Below are positions 32,934 through 42,247 of a stretch of 64,000 nt of DNA, piece after piece (position 1 is the stretch's first letter; each line of letters starts with the position of its first letter). The position numbers were made by a program, and so were the translations under genes. The stretch spans positions 310,001 to 374,000 of the forward strand of contig NZ_JFYN01000042.1 in the NCBI RefSeq assembly GCF_000631985.1, read 5' to 3'. The notes below the pieces were generated by a model. It saw nothing but the letters and a program-made list of their open reading frames with translations, did not search any database and was not told the DNA's origin. This DNA comes from Pseudomonas sp. RIT288 (GTDB lineage Bacteria; Pseudomonadota; Gammaproteobacteria; Pseudomonadales; Pseudomonadaceae).

Positions 32934-34502
32934 ATGACAACCTACAGTTTTGACGATGATTCCGTAGTAGTAATCATCGGTTCCGGTGCTGGTGGCGGGA
33001 CCCTCGCCAACGAGTTGTGCCAAAAGGGTGTACCGGTCGTTCTTCTCGAAGCGGGTGAGCGTCAATCCTCAGCAACCTTCATCAATGATGAATGGCCTTC
33101 GTTTCAACAGCTGTCCTGGGGTGATACCCGCACCACGTCGGGCACTTGGCAGATAGCCAAGGACTTTCCCAATCTACCCGCGTGGATCTGCAAAACGGTG
33201 GGTGGCACCACCACTCATTGGGCCGGAGCCAGCATCCGCTTACAAGAACACGAGTTTCGGGCACGAGAGACTTACGGCGAAGTAAAAGGCGCCAACCTGC
33301 TGGACTGGCCATTGACCTTGTCTGAGCTGGAGCCCTATTACACCCGTGCCGAGGACAAGATGGGCGTCACTCGCACCAACGACATTCCTGGACTGCCTGG
33401 CAACAATAACTTCCAAGTGATGTACAACGGTGCAATGAAGCTCGGTTACAAACATTGCTCGACTGGACGCATGGCCATCAACAGCCGCGCCCGTGCAGGA
33501 CGCGCGCAATGCATGCAGCTAGGGTTTTGCTTTCAGGGCTGCAAAATGGGGGCGAAGTGGTCAACGCTCTACACTGAGATTCCCGCCGCCGAAGCGACTG
33601 GCAAGCTTGAACTGCGAACGCAAGCCCATGCGGTTCGCATCGAACATGATGCCAAAGGACGTGCCAGCTCTGTTGTATACGCCGATGCAAAGGGTCAATT
33701 GCACCGGCAGAAAGGCCGCATCATCGCAATAGCGGGCAACGCAATTGAAACCCCCAGATTACTCTTGAACTCATCCAGCACATTATTTCCGCACGGACTG
33801 GCCAACGGATCAGGCATGGTCGGCAAACATTACATGCGGCACACCACCGGATCTGTTTTCGCCGAATTCAGCGATCCTGTGCATTTCTACCGAGGCACGA
33901 TCATGGCGGGGCTGATCAGTGACGAGGTGCATTTCAATCCTGACCGCGGCTTTGTCGGCGGCTACGAAATGGAAACCATCTCACTTGGGCCATCGTTCAT
34001 GGCGGCATTTTTCAATCCTGGTGCCTGGGGCAAGGATTTCACCCGAGTCATGGACAATTACACTCACCTTGCCGGCATGTGGCTGGTGGGTGAAGACATG
34101 CCTCGTGAGAGCAATCGCATCACATTGAGCGATAACACCAAGGACCGTTTCGGGATACCAGTGGCCAACGTTCACTACGACGACCATCCCAATGACATTG
34201 CCATGCGTGAACACGCCTTCAAACAAGGCAGCGCGGTATACGAAGCAGTTGGCGCGCTCAAGACGCACCGGGTTCCGCCTTACCCTTCCACCCATAACAT
34301 GGGCACGTGTCGCATGAGTCTTAGAGAGGCGGACGGTGTCTGCAATAAACATGGACAGTGCCATGAGGTGCCTAACCTGTTCATCTCGGACGGGAGCCAG
34401 TTCACCACCAGTGGCGCGGAAAATCCGACTCTGACAATCGTAAGCCTGGCCATTCGACAAGCCGACTATATTGCCGAAGCGCTCAAGGCCAAGGCAGCAT
34501 GA
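32934..34502 (+). CDS. GMC family oxidoreductase, flavoprotein dehydrogenase subunit
   Basis: A 522-residue glucose-methanol-choline flavoprotein: FAD motif VVIIGSGAGGGTLANE at residues 10-25, and a C-terminal active-site region with STHNMGTCRM and the final FAD-contacting SGAENPTLTI. It resembles membrane-bound gluconate or sorbitol dehydrogenase catalytic subunits that pass electrons to a c-type cytochrome. Partners are the Tat small subunit upstream and the cytochrome c5 at 35412. The last four bases overlap the glyoxalase II gene. The substrate is unknown; the glyoxalase neighbours suggest a product that is a 2-oxoaldehyde or gives one. Confidence 0.87.
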   Translation: MTTYSFDDDSVVVIIGSGAGGGTLANELCQKGVPVVLLEAGERQSSATFINDEWPSFQQLSWGDTRTTSGTWQIAKDFPNLPAWICKTVGGTTTHWAGASIRLQEHEFRARETYGEVKGANLLDWPLTLSELEPYYTRAEDKMGVTRTNDIPGLPGNNNFQVMYNGAMKLGYKHCSTGRMAINSRARAGRAQCMQLGFCFQGCKMGAKWSTLYTEIPAAEATGKLELRTQAHAVRIEHDAKGRASSVVYADAKGQLHRQKGRIIAIAGNAIETPRLLLNSSSTLFPHGLANGSGMVGKHYMRHTTGSVFAEFSDPVHFYRGTIMAGLISDEVHFNPDRGFVGGYEMETISLGPSFMAAFFNPGAWGKDFTRVMDNYTHLAGMWLVGEDMPRESNRITLSDNTKDRFGIPVANVHYDDHPNDIAMREHAFKQGSAVYEAVGALKTHRVPPYPSTHNMGTCRMSLREADGVCNKHGQCHEVPNLFISDGSQFTTSGAENPTLTIVSLAIRQADYIAEALKAKAA

Positions 34503-35293
34503 AGGCGCAAAAAACAGGCGGCCTGGAAGTCCTCGAGTTGAGGGCTTTCACCGACAACTACATCTGGCTACTGCTCAACCCGGATCAGAAGCACTGCGCA
34601 GTCGTTGATCCTGGGGATGCTCAGCCTGTCATCGACTGGTTGAACGAGCATCCGCAGTGGACGCTTGGCGATGTGTTGATCACACATCATCATCATGACC
34701 ATGTCGGCGGTATTGATGAGCTCAAGCAACAGTACAACGTCAGAGTGATCGGGCCGGCACAGGCGTCAATTCCGGGTCTGAACCTGGTCGTGGGCGACAG
34801 TGATCAGGTCAAGGTGCTCGGACGTACCGTGCGGGTCATGGCCGTACCAGGACACACCTTGGATCATGTTGCCTTTTTCCTGCCGGATGAACTAACCCTG
34901 TTCAGTGGCGACACACTATTCGCTGCTGGATGTGGCCGACTATTTGAGGGAACCGCCGAGCAGATGCTTGACTCCCTGGAGCGCCTGGCGGCATTGCCCG
35001 ACACCACGCGCGTCTACTGCGCGCATGAATATACCTTGGGGAACCTGCACTTCGCTCAGGCTGTAGAGCCCGATAACAAACAGATAGCCGCTCGTTTGGT
35101 GGAGGTGGAGTCAACACGGGCTCGGGGGGCATGCACCCTACCCTCGACGATCGGCTTGGAAAAGGCCACCAATCCGTTTCTACGAACGTCTGTGCCGGCT
35201 GTTCGGGCTGCATCGCAAAACCATGCGCAAGCGAGCATTGAAACGCCAGTCGAGTGTTTGCAATCGTTGCGTGAATGGAAAAACGGCTTTTAG
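34499..35293 (+). CDS. gloB: Hydroxyacylglutathione hydrolase (glyoxalase II)
   Basis: A 264-residue metallo-beta-lactamase-fold hydrolase with the binuclear metal motif THHHHDHVGG (ligands His63, His65, Asp67, His68), plus GHTLDHVAF and FSGDTLFAAGCGRLFEG, all hallmarks of glyoxalase II. It hydrolyses S-lactoylglutathione to D-lactate and glutathione. The start overlaps the GMC gene end as ATGA, implying translational coupling. Pseudomonads usually also keep a housekeeping gloB elsewhere, so this would be a dedicated second copy; that copy lies outside the window. Confidence 0.9.
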   Translation: MKAQKTGGLEVLELRAFTDNYIWLLLNPDQKHCAVVDPGDAQPVIDWLNEHPQWTLGDVLITHHHHDHVGGIDELKQQYNVRVIGPAQASIPGLNLVVGDSDQVKVLGRTVRVMAVPGHTLDHVAFFLPDELTLFSGDTLFAAGCGRLFEGTAEQMLDSLERLAALPDTTRVYCAHEYTLGNLHFAQAVEPDNKQIAARLVEVESTRARGACTLPSTIGLEKATNPFLRTSVPAVRAASQNHAQASIETPVECLQSLREWKNGF

Positions 35294-35411
35294 ACCGTCA
35301 ACAAGTATGCCTCTCCGACCTGTTGACTACCCTCCACACTCATTGATTACGAATAGGCAGTGATGGTCCGAGCGGTAGCGTCGAAAATAAAAACAATTGG
35401 TGAGATCAACG

Positions 35412-35699
35412 ATGAACAAGATTCTGGCAGCTGCCTTTCTACTCGTGATATCGAGTGCCCATGCGGCTCAAGAGCCGGAGGCAGTCTTCAATCGGTCATG
35501 CGTCATGTGTCACAACGGACAACTGCCTATAGCTCCCAAAAAGGGTGATCAAGCCGCCTGGAAACCTCGCCTGGACAAGGGCCCGGACGTACTGCTCAAA
35601 AACGTCACCGAGGGGCTGAACGTTATGCCACCTCGTGGGCTGTGCATGGATTGCAGCCCGGAAGACTTGGCAGCGGTCATTGCCTGGATGTCGAAATGA
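35412..35699 (+). CDS. Small c-type cytochrome, c5 family
   Basis: About 95 residues with a signal peptide (MNKILAAAFLLVISSAHA), one haem-binding CVMCH and the c5-type ending MPPRGLCMDC-SPEDLAAVIAWM. It is a periplasmic electron carrier and the likely acceptor for the GMC dehydrogenase encoded upstream on the same strand. The ATG at 35412 starts the signal peptide. Confidence 0.88.
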   Translation: MNKILAAAFLLVISSAHAAQEPEAVFNRSCVMCHNGQLPIAPKKGDQAAWKPRLDKGPDVLLKNVTEGLNVMPPRGLCMDCSPEDLAAVIAWMSK

Positions 35700-35818
35700 G
35701 TCTGTTGGGAAGAGGCAACACTAAAACCCGGGCTGGAACGCCAAGTGTAGTATTGGCCTATTACCTCTCTTTGCCTAAAGAGGGAAATAATCCAGCTTTT
35801 ACCGGGTAGGGCCTCAAA

Positions 35819-36118
35819 ATGTGCGAGCTGTATGTTAAAGCCGATCCAATACTGTATGAGTCTCGGTCACGCTCGTTGCGCATACACGGCGTGATCACGA
35901 CTCTGCGACTGGAAAACCAGTTTTGGGACATCCTCACAGAGATGGCAGCTGGGGAAGGCCTGACCACCAACCAGTTAATCACCAATCTCTATGAGGAGAT
36001 CACCAAAGCTCGCGATGAGGTGGTGAACTTCTCCTCATTTCTACGGGTTTGTTGCACTCGATACCTGGCTCAACAGCGCAGTGCCGCACCTCTTAAGCTG
36101 GTTAACCGCAGCGCATGA
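35819..36118 (+). CDS. Ribbon-helix-helix domain protein
   Basis: A protein of 99 residues whose central part (SLRIHGVITTLRLENQFWDI and EGLTTNQLITNLYEEI) fits the RHH_4 family of small putative DNA-binding proteins. The C-terminal part has two cysteines and no known motif. It is a candidate regulator of nearby genes; no operator can be assigned. Confidence 0.72.
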   Translation: MCELYVKADPILYESRSRSLRIHGVITTLRLENQFWDILTEMAAGEGLTTNQLITNLYEEITKARDEVVNFSSFLRVCCTRYLAQQRSAAPLKLVNRSA

Positions 36119-36740
36119 TTTTCAGTGGTCGACCCGGAAGCCAAAAGCCACCAAGTATTTGACGCAGAAACCTCGTCCGGAATGACCTCGGCATTGCGCA
36201 TGGCCAGTGTCCCTTGATAGCCCTCTTCATAGCTGAACCCGGCAACACTGCACAGCGGCGAGCTCAACCCGAGGCGCGGCGCTTCTCGAAAAAGCCTTTC
36301 TGCCGCTCATTCTGAGGGCACGCTGCCTCTCCCGGCCAAACAGGCTACCTGTGTGCACCCTCTTGCCTGAAGAAATCTTGCGGCACTCGCGCCTGCCCCA
36401 AAATTATCGGACGACACAGTACCGATGAACTCCCCTGCTCTGCGGGAATTCAGTGTGACTACACATCGGTTGGGACGGCGCGATTGCTACCGGGGAAGAG
36501 GTGAGTTTCTCTTGCAGTATGGCCAATCTGCGGGCTGGGCCTAATTGAACGTAGAGGGGATTCACGCAATGCGTACTTCAAAGTCCATGAACAAAAGGGC
36601 CCTCGAAGGGGGCCCTTTTCGGGTGCCTAAAAACACCGCCATGCTGGATGTATCTGCTCAATTTTACGCAGCGTCTGGTACCACCGCCTGAGCGAAACGA
36701 GTGACAGGGGCGTCGCTACTTTGAACACTCTGACTCCGTA
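36119..36740. other. Gap of about 620 bases without a clear gene
   Basis: On the minus strand 36120-36300 stays open in one frame (LGLSSPLCSVAGFSYEEGYQ), but no start with a ribosome-binding site or family was recognised; it may be a fragment. The rest holds only a terminator-like hairpin at 36593-36619. Confidence 0.35.
36593..36619. terminator. Rho-independent terminator-like hairpin
   Basis: AAAAGGGCCC-TCGAAGG-GGGCCCTTTT is a perfect 10-base-pair stem. It lies downstream of the minus-strand decarboxylase-like gene and could end that transcript or one from the left. Confidence 0.7.
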
Positions 36741-37535
36741 TTATTTGTTCAGCCTTTGGAACCGGGCCGGCTTACGGAACAAACGGAAATCGTCAAATTT
36801 TTGCCCGTAAATAAAAGGTAGGTACGCATCGGGGTCTGGCAGTACTTCCAAGCGCGGTACAGTCCAACTCGACTCGCCTTCGGTGTAATAAGCCGATCCA
36901 ACCGATACGACTGGAATGGTGTGAAGCGGATCCAGCGCTGTCCCACTGAGCCTCAGAGTTCCCTTGCCTTCACGCTTTACTCGTAGGTTTTCCTGGTTTT
37001 TCATACAATTCAGAATTGGATCGTGTTGAAGACCAAAGCCTGTGGAATGAGGCACCGCCTTGATTTCAAAATCATAACTCTCACTTCTTGAAGGGCCTTG
37101 GTCATCCCCAAACTCCGCTTCAATTTCGATCAACCGTACGCCGTTGCGCTCGCAGAAACCGTAGGCTTCATGACCATCCATGTAGACTTGAGCGATGCCC
37201 GTTTTCTTTGCCTCCCCCCACATCTCACGACCGATCGTGACTGGCATATCCCCGCTCACAATCAATACGAGCATCGTGGTGCCTTCGAGTTCTTTGTATC
37301 GGCATTTGAGCGAAATGATTCCGCAGTCAAACTCGCCACATAGCTCACTCTGCCAACGTGAAATGCTGGCTATGGCAGTAGGTGTTTCAGGCAGATCAAA
37401 ACAAGGAGGTAGCACCGACCGCAAGAATTCGAAAGTCGTCTCGAACTCAATCGATACGGCTTCAATTGTGCAACGCCCTTCAGAGAGAATTCGTTGAATT
37501 TCCTGAAGCTCTTCTTTCGTTTTTACGAAGCTCAT
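36741..37535 (-). CDS. Acetoacetate decarboxylase family protein
   Basis: A 264-residue protein with the acetoacetate decarboxylase signature GREMWGEAKKTG, whose lysine pair supplies the Schiff-base lysine and the neighbour that lowers its pKa. Bacterial relatives also include aldolase-dehydratases, so decarboxylation of a beta-keto acid is likely but not certain. It is last of three genes on the minus strand, 58 bases after a DJ-1/PfpI gene, and a terminator-like hairpin lies beyond it. AAGGGA sits somewhat far (about 11 bases) from the ATG. Confidence 0.82.
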   Translation of the reverse strand: MSFVKTKEELQEIQRILSEGRCTIEAVSIEFETTFEFLRSVLPPCFDLPETPTAIASISRWQSELCGEFDCGIISLKCRYKELEGTTMLVLIVSGDMPVTIGREMWGEAKKTGIAQVYMDGHEAYGFCERNGVRLIEIEAEFGDDQGPSRSESYDFEIKAVPHSTGFGLQHDPILNCMKNQENLRVKREGKGTLRLSGTALDPLHTIPVVSVGSAYYTEGESSWTVPRLEVLPDPDAYLPFIYGQKFDDFRLFRKPARFQRLNK

Positions 37536-37593
37536 GACAGTCGGTATCCCTTGATATTTTTATAAAGTTAAAGGTGACAATCTGACGTGAAAT

Positions 37594-38274
37594 TCAGGCT
37601 TTCAAACGTTTGATAACTGCTTCGGCTACGCCCAGAGAAGAAGCTGGATTCTGGCCAGTGATCAAGGATCCGGAGACGACAACATGACTTTCCCAATCAC
37701 CCGACTTCGAGTACACCGCACCAAGCGCTTTCATGTCAGTTTCGACGAGATAAGGAACTGCCTTTTCCAGGCCTACCGCAGCTTCCTCACTGTCACTGAA
37801 TGCAGTCACCTGAACACCTTCGACCAAGGGGCGCCCATCGCTTTTTCGAGCATCGAGCAATGCGCATCCCGCATGGCAGATCGTGGCAACAGGCTTGCCT
37901 GAGGAAATCAACGATTCAATCAGCGCTACAGAATGGGGGTTATCGCGCAAGTCCCACAGGGGGCCATGGCCACCCGGATAAACAAGCGCGGTTATATCCG
38001 ATGCCGATACAGATGACAGCTTGGCGGTGCTGTTCATGCGCTCTGCCAGAATGGCATCAGACTTATAGCGCTGGTAAAGAGGATTGCCCTTCAGTGCATC
38101 TACCGAAGCAGGATCTACAGGAACATTGCCTCCCAGTGGCGAGCAAAGGCGAACCGGGAGACCGGCATCAACAAAGCTGTAATAAGGCGTTAGAAACTCT
38201 TCAAGCCACAGCCCGGTTTCCCTTCCTGTGTCACCGAATGTCGCGTGGGAGGTTAATACAAATAAAATACTCAT
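37594..38274 (-). CDS. DJ-1/PfpI family protein, glyoxalase III-like
   Basis: About 226 residues starting MSILFVLTSHATFGDTG. It has the cysteine nucleophile in TICHAGCALLDA, the YPGGHGPLWDL segment and the ending SHVVVSGSLITGQNPASS. The Hsp31/HchA-like branch includes glutathione-independent glyoxalases that turn methylglyoxal into lactate. Unlike the DJ-1 protein at 29932 it has no signal peptide and should be cytosolic. The ATG at 38274 has GGAG upstream. It lies between the cupin gene and the decarboxylase-like gene in one probable operon. Confidence 0.87.
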   Translation of the reverse strand: MSILFVLTSHATFGDTGRETGLWLEEFLTPYYSFVDAGLPVRLCSPLGGNVPVDPASVDALKGNPLYQRYKSDAILAERMNSTAKLSSVSASDITALVYPGGHGPLWDLRDNPHSVALIESLISSGKPVATICHAGCALLDARKSDGRPLVEGVQVTAFSDSEEAAVGLEKAVPYLVETDMKALGAVYSKSGDWESHVVVSGSLITGQNPASSLGVAEAVIKRLKA

Positions 38275-38312
38275 CGTGTGCACTCCAGACGTTTTAGCCA
38301 AATGGCTGGCAT

Positions 38313-38759
38313 TCAGGCAGCAGTTTGCTGTTCCCATAAATCTTGGGCGGTAGACCAGGTTTGATTAACGTCTTTACCGTCGGCGGTTTTCCAGGTGATT
38401 GGGCCAACCATTTGAAGGATGAAGGTAGTGTCGGCGAGCATCTTGGTTTCTTCGTGCTCGGCGCCGGTGGCTTCATACAGAAAACCGTGCTTGATACACA
38501 ACGCACCACCATTTTCTGGCCCGCCACGCAACTCAAGAATACCGTCGAAGACATAGCCTTCTGCCGGGCCGTGATGGATATGCGGCAGCAGGATCGAGCC
38601 ATTCGGGCAGTAAAACATTACTGTCCAAATACCAAACTCAGGTGACACATGAAGTAATTTCCACTTCACGCCACCGGTATGAAACTGAGCTGGAAAGTCC
38701 TGCCACTCCACTTGGTCAACCTGCACATAAGCGTCTTGTGGTTTCTGGATCTGGTTCAT
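38313..38759 (-). CDS. Cupin domain protein, acetylacetone/dihydroxyacetophenone dioxygenase-like
   Basis: About 148 residues in a single cupin. Metal ligands are likely in LLPHIHHGPAEGYVF (HxH and Glu) with a later His in TGAEHEE. The fold and length resemble small cupin dioxygenases that cleave carbon-carbon bonds of beta-diketones or hydroxy-ketones, and ChrR-like cupins. With a beta-keto acid decarboxylase and a glyoxalase-like protein in the same operon, cleavage of a diketone giving a 2-oxoaldehyde is a plausible reading; this is inference. The ATG at 38759 follows GAGG. Confidence 0.78.
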   Translation of the reverse strand: MNQIQKPQDAYVQVDQVEWQDFPAQFHTGGVKWKLLHVSPEFGIWTVMFYCPNGSILLPHIHHGPAEGYVFDGILELRGGPENGGALCIKHGFLYEATGAEHEETKMLADTTFILQMVGPITWKTADGKDVNQTWSTAQDLWEQQTAA

Positions 38760-38974
38760 TTCAGGCCTCACGGATTGTGGGTATCGGTGGGCACAAGCTA
38801 CATCTGGGGTTCAGTTCGTCCTATCCAGAATTGGCAACAGGTGCACCTGATTCCAGGCAGAGGAGCAAACAAGGAGAGTTGCCGAAAATGGCTATTTACT
38901 TGGAGGTTCAGAGCTTAGCGTTCGGGTTGTAGATAACCCGGCGAGCGCTCCTCGCCCCTATGAGGAATAAGAAG

Positions 38975-39856
38975 ATGGCTAAAACAATAACGGTAATCGG
39001 CACTGGTTTGATGGGTTCCGGCCTCGCCCGCACACTGCTTGCTGCAGGACGAAAAGTCACAGTTTGGGATGGTCGTCCTGAAGCCACTAAACCTTTGGTG
39101 GAAAAAGGTGCGACGCTTGCCCCTTCCTTCGTGGAAGCGGTACATGGAAGCGAGCTGACCATCATGATTATCAGCAGCGCCGCTGGTGGTGCATCGCTTA
39201 TCGAAAGCAATATCACGTCGCTTGATCTGGCCGGTCGCTTCGTGGCCAATCTCAGTACTTCTATGCCGGAAGACGGGCAACGCTTCCGTGGTCTCGTAGA
39301 AAGTCGCGGTGGGATCTTTATCAACGCGGCTATCTCTTCGTACCCTGACCTGATTGGCGGCCCTTATACGGCGATTCAATACGCATGTGATCCAGCCGTA
39401 TGGGACGAGATTGCAGAAACCGTCAAGCCGATGGCGCCACAAGGCACGATTTACACCGGTGAAGACCTGACAGTGCCACCTATCGTTGATGCTGCGATGA
39501 CGGGCAGCTTTTACGCAGTGGGCCTGGCCGGCTTCCTCGAGGCAGCGGCGTATGCCAAGACTCAGGGCGTCAGTGCGAGCCAACTTTCAGAGTTCGCTGA
39601 CAAGATGCTGGATCTACTGCGCTATAAGGTGCAAAAGAGCATCAAGGAGATCGAGGCCAACGATTTCAGCACAATCCAGGCGACTGTGGACGTGTATCTA
39701 GATGCCGTCGTTCAGTGGCGCGATGCACTGAAGGCAAGCGGATTGCGGGCCAGTCATATCTCAGCACTCGCGGATGATCTCAAGATTGCTCAGGATGCCG
39801 GTCACGGTGCCTTGGGCTTCAACTCGCAATATCTGGTGGCCGGAGTAAAAGGTTAA
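38975..39856 (+). CDS. NAD(P)-binding oxidoreductase, 3-hydroxyisobutyrate dehydrogenase/imine reductase-like
   Basis: About 293 residues with an N-terminal Rossmann motif VIGTGLMGSGLA and a helical C-terminal dimerisation domain, as in beta-hydroxyacid dehydrogenases and imine reductases. The typical catalytic lysine of hydroxyisobutyrate dehydrogenases is not evident, and the sequence DAAMTGSFYAVGLAGFLEAA is closer to the imine reductase branch. It is divergent from the cupin operon. GAGGAA precedes the ATG at 38975. A strong terminator follows. Confidence 0.82.
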   Translation: MAKTITVIGTGLMGSGLARTLLAAGRKVTVWDGRPEATKPLVEKGATLAPSFVEAVHGSELTIMIISSAAGGASLIESNITSLDLAGRFVANLSTSMPEDGQRFRGLVESRGGIFINAAISSYPDLIGGPYTAIQYACDPAVWDEIAETVKPMAPQGTIYTGEDLTVPPIVDAAMTGSFYAVGLAGFLEAAAYAKTQGVSASQLSEFADKMLDLLRYKVQKSIKEIEANDFSTIQATVDVYLDAVVQWRDALKASGLRASHISALADDLKIAQDAGHGALGFNSQYLVAGVKG

Positions 39857-39868
39857 AGATTGGGCAAT

Positions 39869-39899
39869 AAAAAGCCGGCTCCGAAAGAGCCGGCTTTTT
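39869..39899. terminator. Rho-independent terminator
   Basis: AAAAAGCCGGCTC-CGAAA-GAGCCGGCTTTTT is a perfect stem with flanking A and T tracts, placed between the oxidoreductase gene and the convergent AraC gene. It can serve both strands. Confidence 0.9.
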
Positions 39900-39913
39900 A
39901 CATTTGAGGACTG

Positions 39914-40894
39914 TTAATGATGACGTCGGTGCGCGCCCAATCTGCTCACAGTCTGAGATGGCAGCTCTCCGAAAAACTCCTGATAGTATTTTGAAAATCT
40001 ACCCAGATGACTGAAACCAGCATCAAGCGCGGCGCCTTGAATTGTTTCTTGCGGTGAGGACATCAGCAGTTTCCGAGCGGTGTTCAGTCGTACTGACCTT
40101 ACATAGTTCAGCGGAGTCATGCCCAATACATCTTCGAAACTGTACTGAAGCGTTCTACGGCTGATCCTCAGATGGTTACACAGGTCTAGCACTCCAATGT
40201 CTTCATCCTGGACATGGCGAGCGAAAAATTCGCAGCTCTTTTCGACAATGTATGTCCTTGTCGAAGGAGGAACGACGAACCGAGTAGAACTTTCAAAATC
40301 CAGAATTTCTTGGACGCAGCTAAAAACCTTATCCAGGTTTGAACTGAATGGGGCTTGCCCGATTCCTGCACAGACGTTACTCAGATGAGATTTCAGGTTC
40401 AACTCGAAATCGATCTGAGTGTCGGTGGAGGGCTGAATAAATCGCTCGAATGGCTTCGACTCGATATTCAGGAAAGCTTCAGTTTTGAATGTTTCGAGAA
40501 AAGCTGCCTTACTGACAGTAAGCATCAATGCTTCGATAGGCGCTTTTGCTACCGCATGGAAAGAGCGCCCAGATGAAATGTGAAAGGTGTCGGCGTTAAC
40601 GTACCTGCCATTGAGAAGCACATCCTCCTCGGATCGCACGTTAACGATGACTATCGAATCAAGCGGAACATGACATATTTGCTCGACACAGGGACTGTCC
40701 ATTGTCTCGCGAGTAACCTGCACTTTTCCGGCAATGGAATGGCTCGCGATAGCACCATGGAAGTGAGCTTTCTTCTCAAGCTGATGGTAACGATTGTCGT
40801 CCCATTCGTTCAGGCCACCCGCGTGCTCAAACGCATCATGCGACTCCATAAACCGAAACCTGGTGTCGTTCTGAGGTGCGTGCATGGCCATCAT
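39914..40894 (-). CDS. AraC family transcriptional regulator
   Basis: A 326-residue protein with a C-terminal AraC-type DNA-binding domain (DLCNHLRISRRTLQYSFED, then LNTARKLLMSSPQETIQGAA and GFSHLGRFSKYYQEFFGE) and an N-terminal sensor region of the EutR-like kind. The effector is unknown. It is convergent with the IRED-like gene and upstream of an SDR gene on the same strand, whose control is plausible. Several ATGs cluster at 40894-40885 and the exact start is uncertain. Confidence 0.87.
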   Translation of the reverse strand: MMAMHAPQNDTRFRFMESHDAFEHAGGLNEWDDNRYHQLEKKAHFHGAIASHSIAGKVQVTRETMDSPCVEQICHVPLDSIVIVNVRSEEDVLLNGRYVNADTFHISSGRSFHAVAKAPIEALMLTVSKAAFLETFKTEAFLNIESKPFERFIQPSTDTQIDFELNLKSHLSNVCAGIGQAPFSSNLDKVFSCVQEILDFESSTRFVVPPSTRTYIVEKSCEFFARHVQDEDIGVLDLCNHLRISRRTLQYSFEDVLGMTPLNYVRSVRLNTARKLLMSSPQETIQGAALDAGFSHLGRFSKYYQEFFGELPSQTVSRLGAHRRHH

Positions 40895-41172
40895 GAATCT
40901 CGCTTAACTTAGGTGACCTATGTCTCTAAGCAAGCTCCATGCCGCCCCCCATCAAAGTCATTCTTATTCCCCGCGTATGCGCAGAGAGGTGTCTAAAACA
41001 CGCGCTACAGGCCGAGTAGTGAAAGACGTAAGCCGCTTTGGGCTTTTGCGCCTTTTGTGAAGTGATACCGACTTTGCATTTTATTGGGTCGGATGACCCA
41101 GACTGGTGCGAATTTACTCACTTCTCAACCACAGATCCGAGAAGAAACGACCCAAATGCCCGCGAAACTTGA

Positions 41173-41937
41173 CTAGCCAAAATGCCCAGCAGTCGCTCCT
41201 CCATCCAGAGAATAAACGATCCCATTCGTGTAACCGGCTTCTTCGGAAGCCAGGTGATAGATGACCTTCGCCACCTCGGCAGGCTGGGCAAATCTACCCA
41301 AAGGTACCTCTTTGGCGTAAGACTTCATCTCGGCTTCAGGGTCACTCGCCTCCGCAAATAAGCTGTCCATCATCCGAGTCTGTACGAAGCCTGGACATAC
41401 TGCATTACTACGTACTCCCCAAGGCCCATAGTCCAGCGCCAGGCAACGTACAAGTCCCAGTACACCGTGTTTAGATGCACAGTAAGCCGCATATCCCGAT
41501 GCACCACGCACTGAAGCGTCGGATCCTACGGCAACGAAAGCGCCCGTTTTCTGTTCCATAAAAATCGGCATCGAATACTTCGACATTAGCCAGGTACCAG
41601 TGAGGTTTACTCCTAGCATGAACTCCCAGTCTTCCCTCGCCAAATCATGAACCAGTCCTGTGCGAGCAACCCCCGCGCAAGGGATCACGGCATGAAGCGC
41701 AACGTCGAAGGATCTGGCGAACTCAAATAGCCCACGCACCTCGTCCTCTTGAGAGACATCCACGACCCGGGCATGAAAGCTGCCAGAGCCGACCTTTTGG
41801 GCCGTTTCTTCCAAGCCAGATTGCGAAAGGTCGCAGCCGATCACACAGAAATTATTCTTTGCAAAGTGGACGGCGGTCGCTTGGCCGATTCCAGAACCAG
41901 CTCCAGAAACAACGACAATGTTCATTTCTTTGCTCAT
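41173..41937 (-). CDS. SDR family oxidoreductase
   Basis: A 254-residue classical short-chain dehydrogenase: cofactor motif VVSGAGSGIGQATA, catalytic Ser in VAVGSDASV, and Tyr/Lys in YCASK, ending YSLDGGATAG. It should oxidise a secondary alcohol or reduce a ketone with NAD(P). The ATG at 41937 begins the Rossmann fold; the frame is open far upstream through non-conserved sequence. It is divergent from the NCS1-type permease unit across about 310 bases, suggesting a shared substrate. Confidence 0.87.
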   Translation of the reverse strand: MSKEMNIVVVSGAGSGIGQATAVHFAKNNFCVIGCDLSQSGLEETAQKVGSGSFHARVVDVSQEDEVRGLFEFARSFDVALHAVIPCAGVARTGLVHDLAREDWEFMLGVNLTGTWLMSKYSMPIFMEQKTGAFVAVGSDASVRGASGYAAYCASKHGVLGLVRCLALDYGPWGVRSNAVCPGFVQTRMMDSLFAEASDPEAEMKSYAKEVPLGRFAQPAEVAKVIYHLASEEAGYTNGIVYSLDGGATAGHFG

Positions 41938-42247
41938 GGCTGTAATCCATATTTTTTGAGGCTGAGCCCGCAACTTTGCGTTAAGGAAGGGCGTAGCCAT
42001 AGCCAATATCGGCAAACCGCAGGGAGGTTGCCGACAGGAGGAAATCTCGTAATGGATTGCCAAAAATGGATACGAGGTAACAGCTGCCAAGCGTAGGCTG
42101 AATACAGGGCGCAATTGGACAGTTTTACTGACCGTCGAAGGGAAGCAACAACTAAGCGTCCAGCAACACTTACTACCGCTGCCATAATAATTTTCTAAAA
42201 CAGCCAAAGCGGACGGCATCGTAAGAACTCGTCCAGAGAGCAACGAC
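41938..42247. other. Divergent promoter region, 310 bases
   Basis: No gene with a recognisable product was found. The minus-strand SDR reading frame continues through it, but the translation has no family resemblance. It should contain the promoters of the SDR gene and of the small membrane protein/permease unit. Confidence 0.4.

Noticed and set aside
36070..36267. Minus-strand open frame of 65 codons overlapping the ribbon-helix-helix gene
   Set aside because: It overlaps the end of a better-supported gene and shows no family resemblance or start signal.
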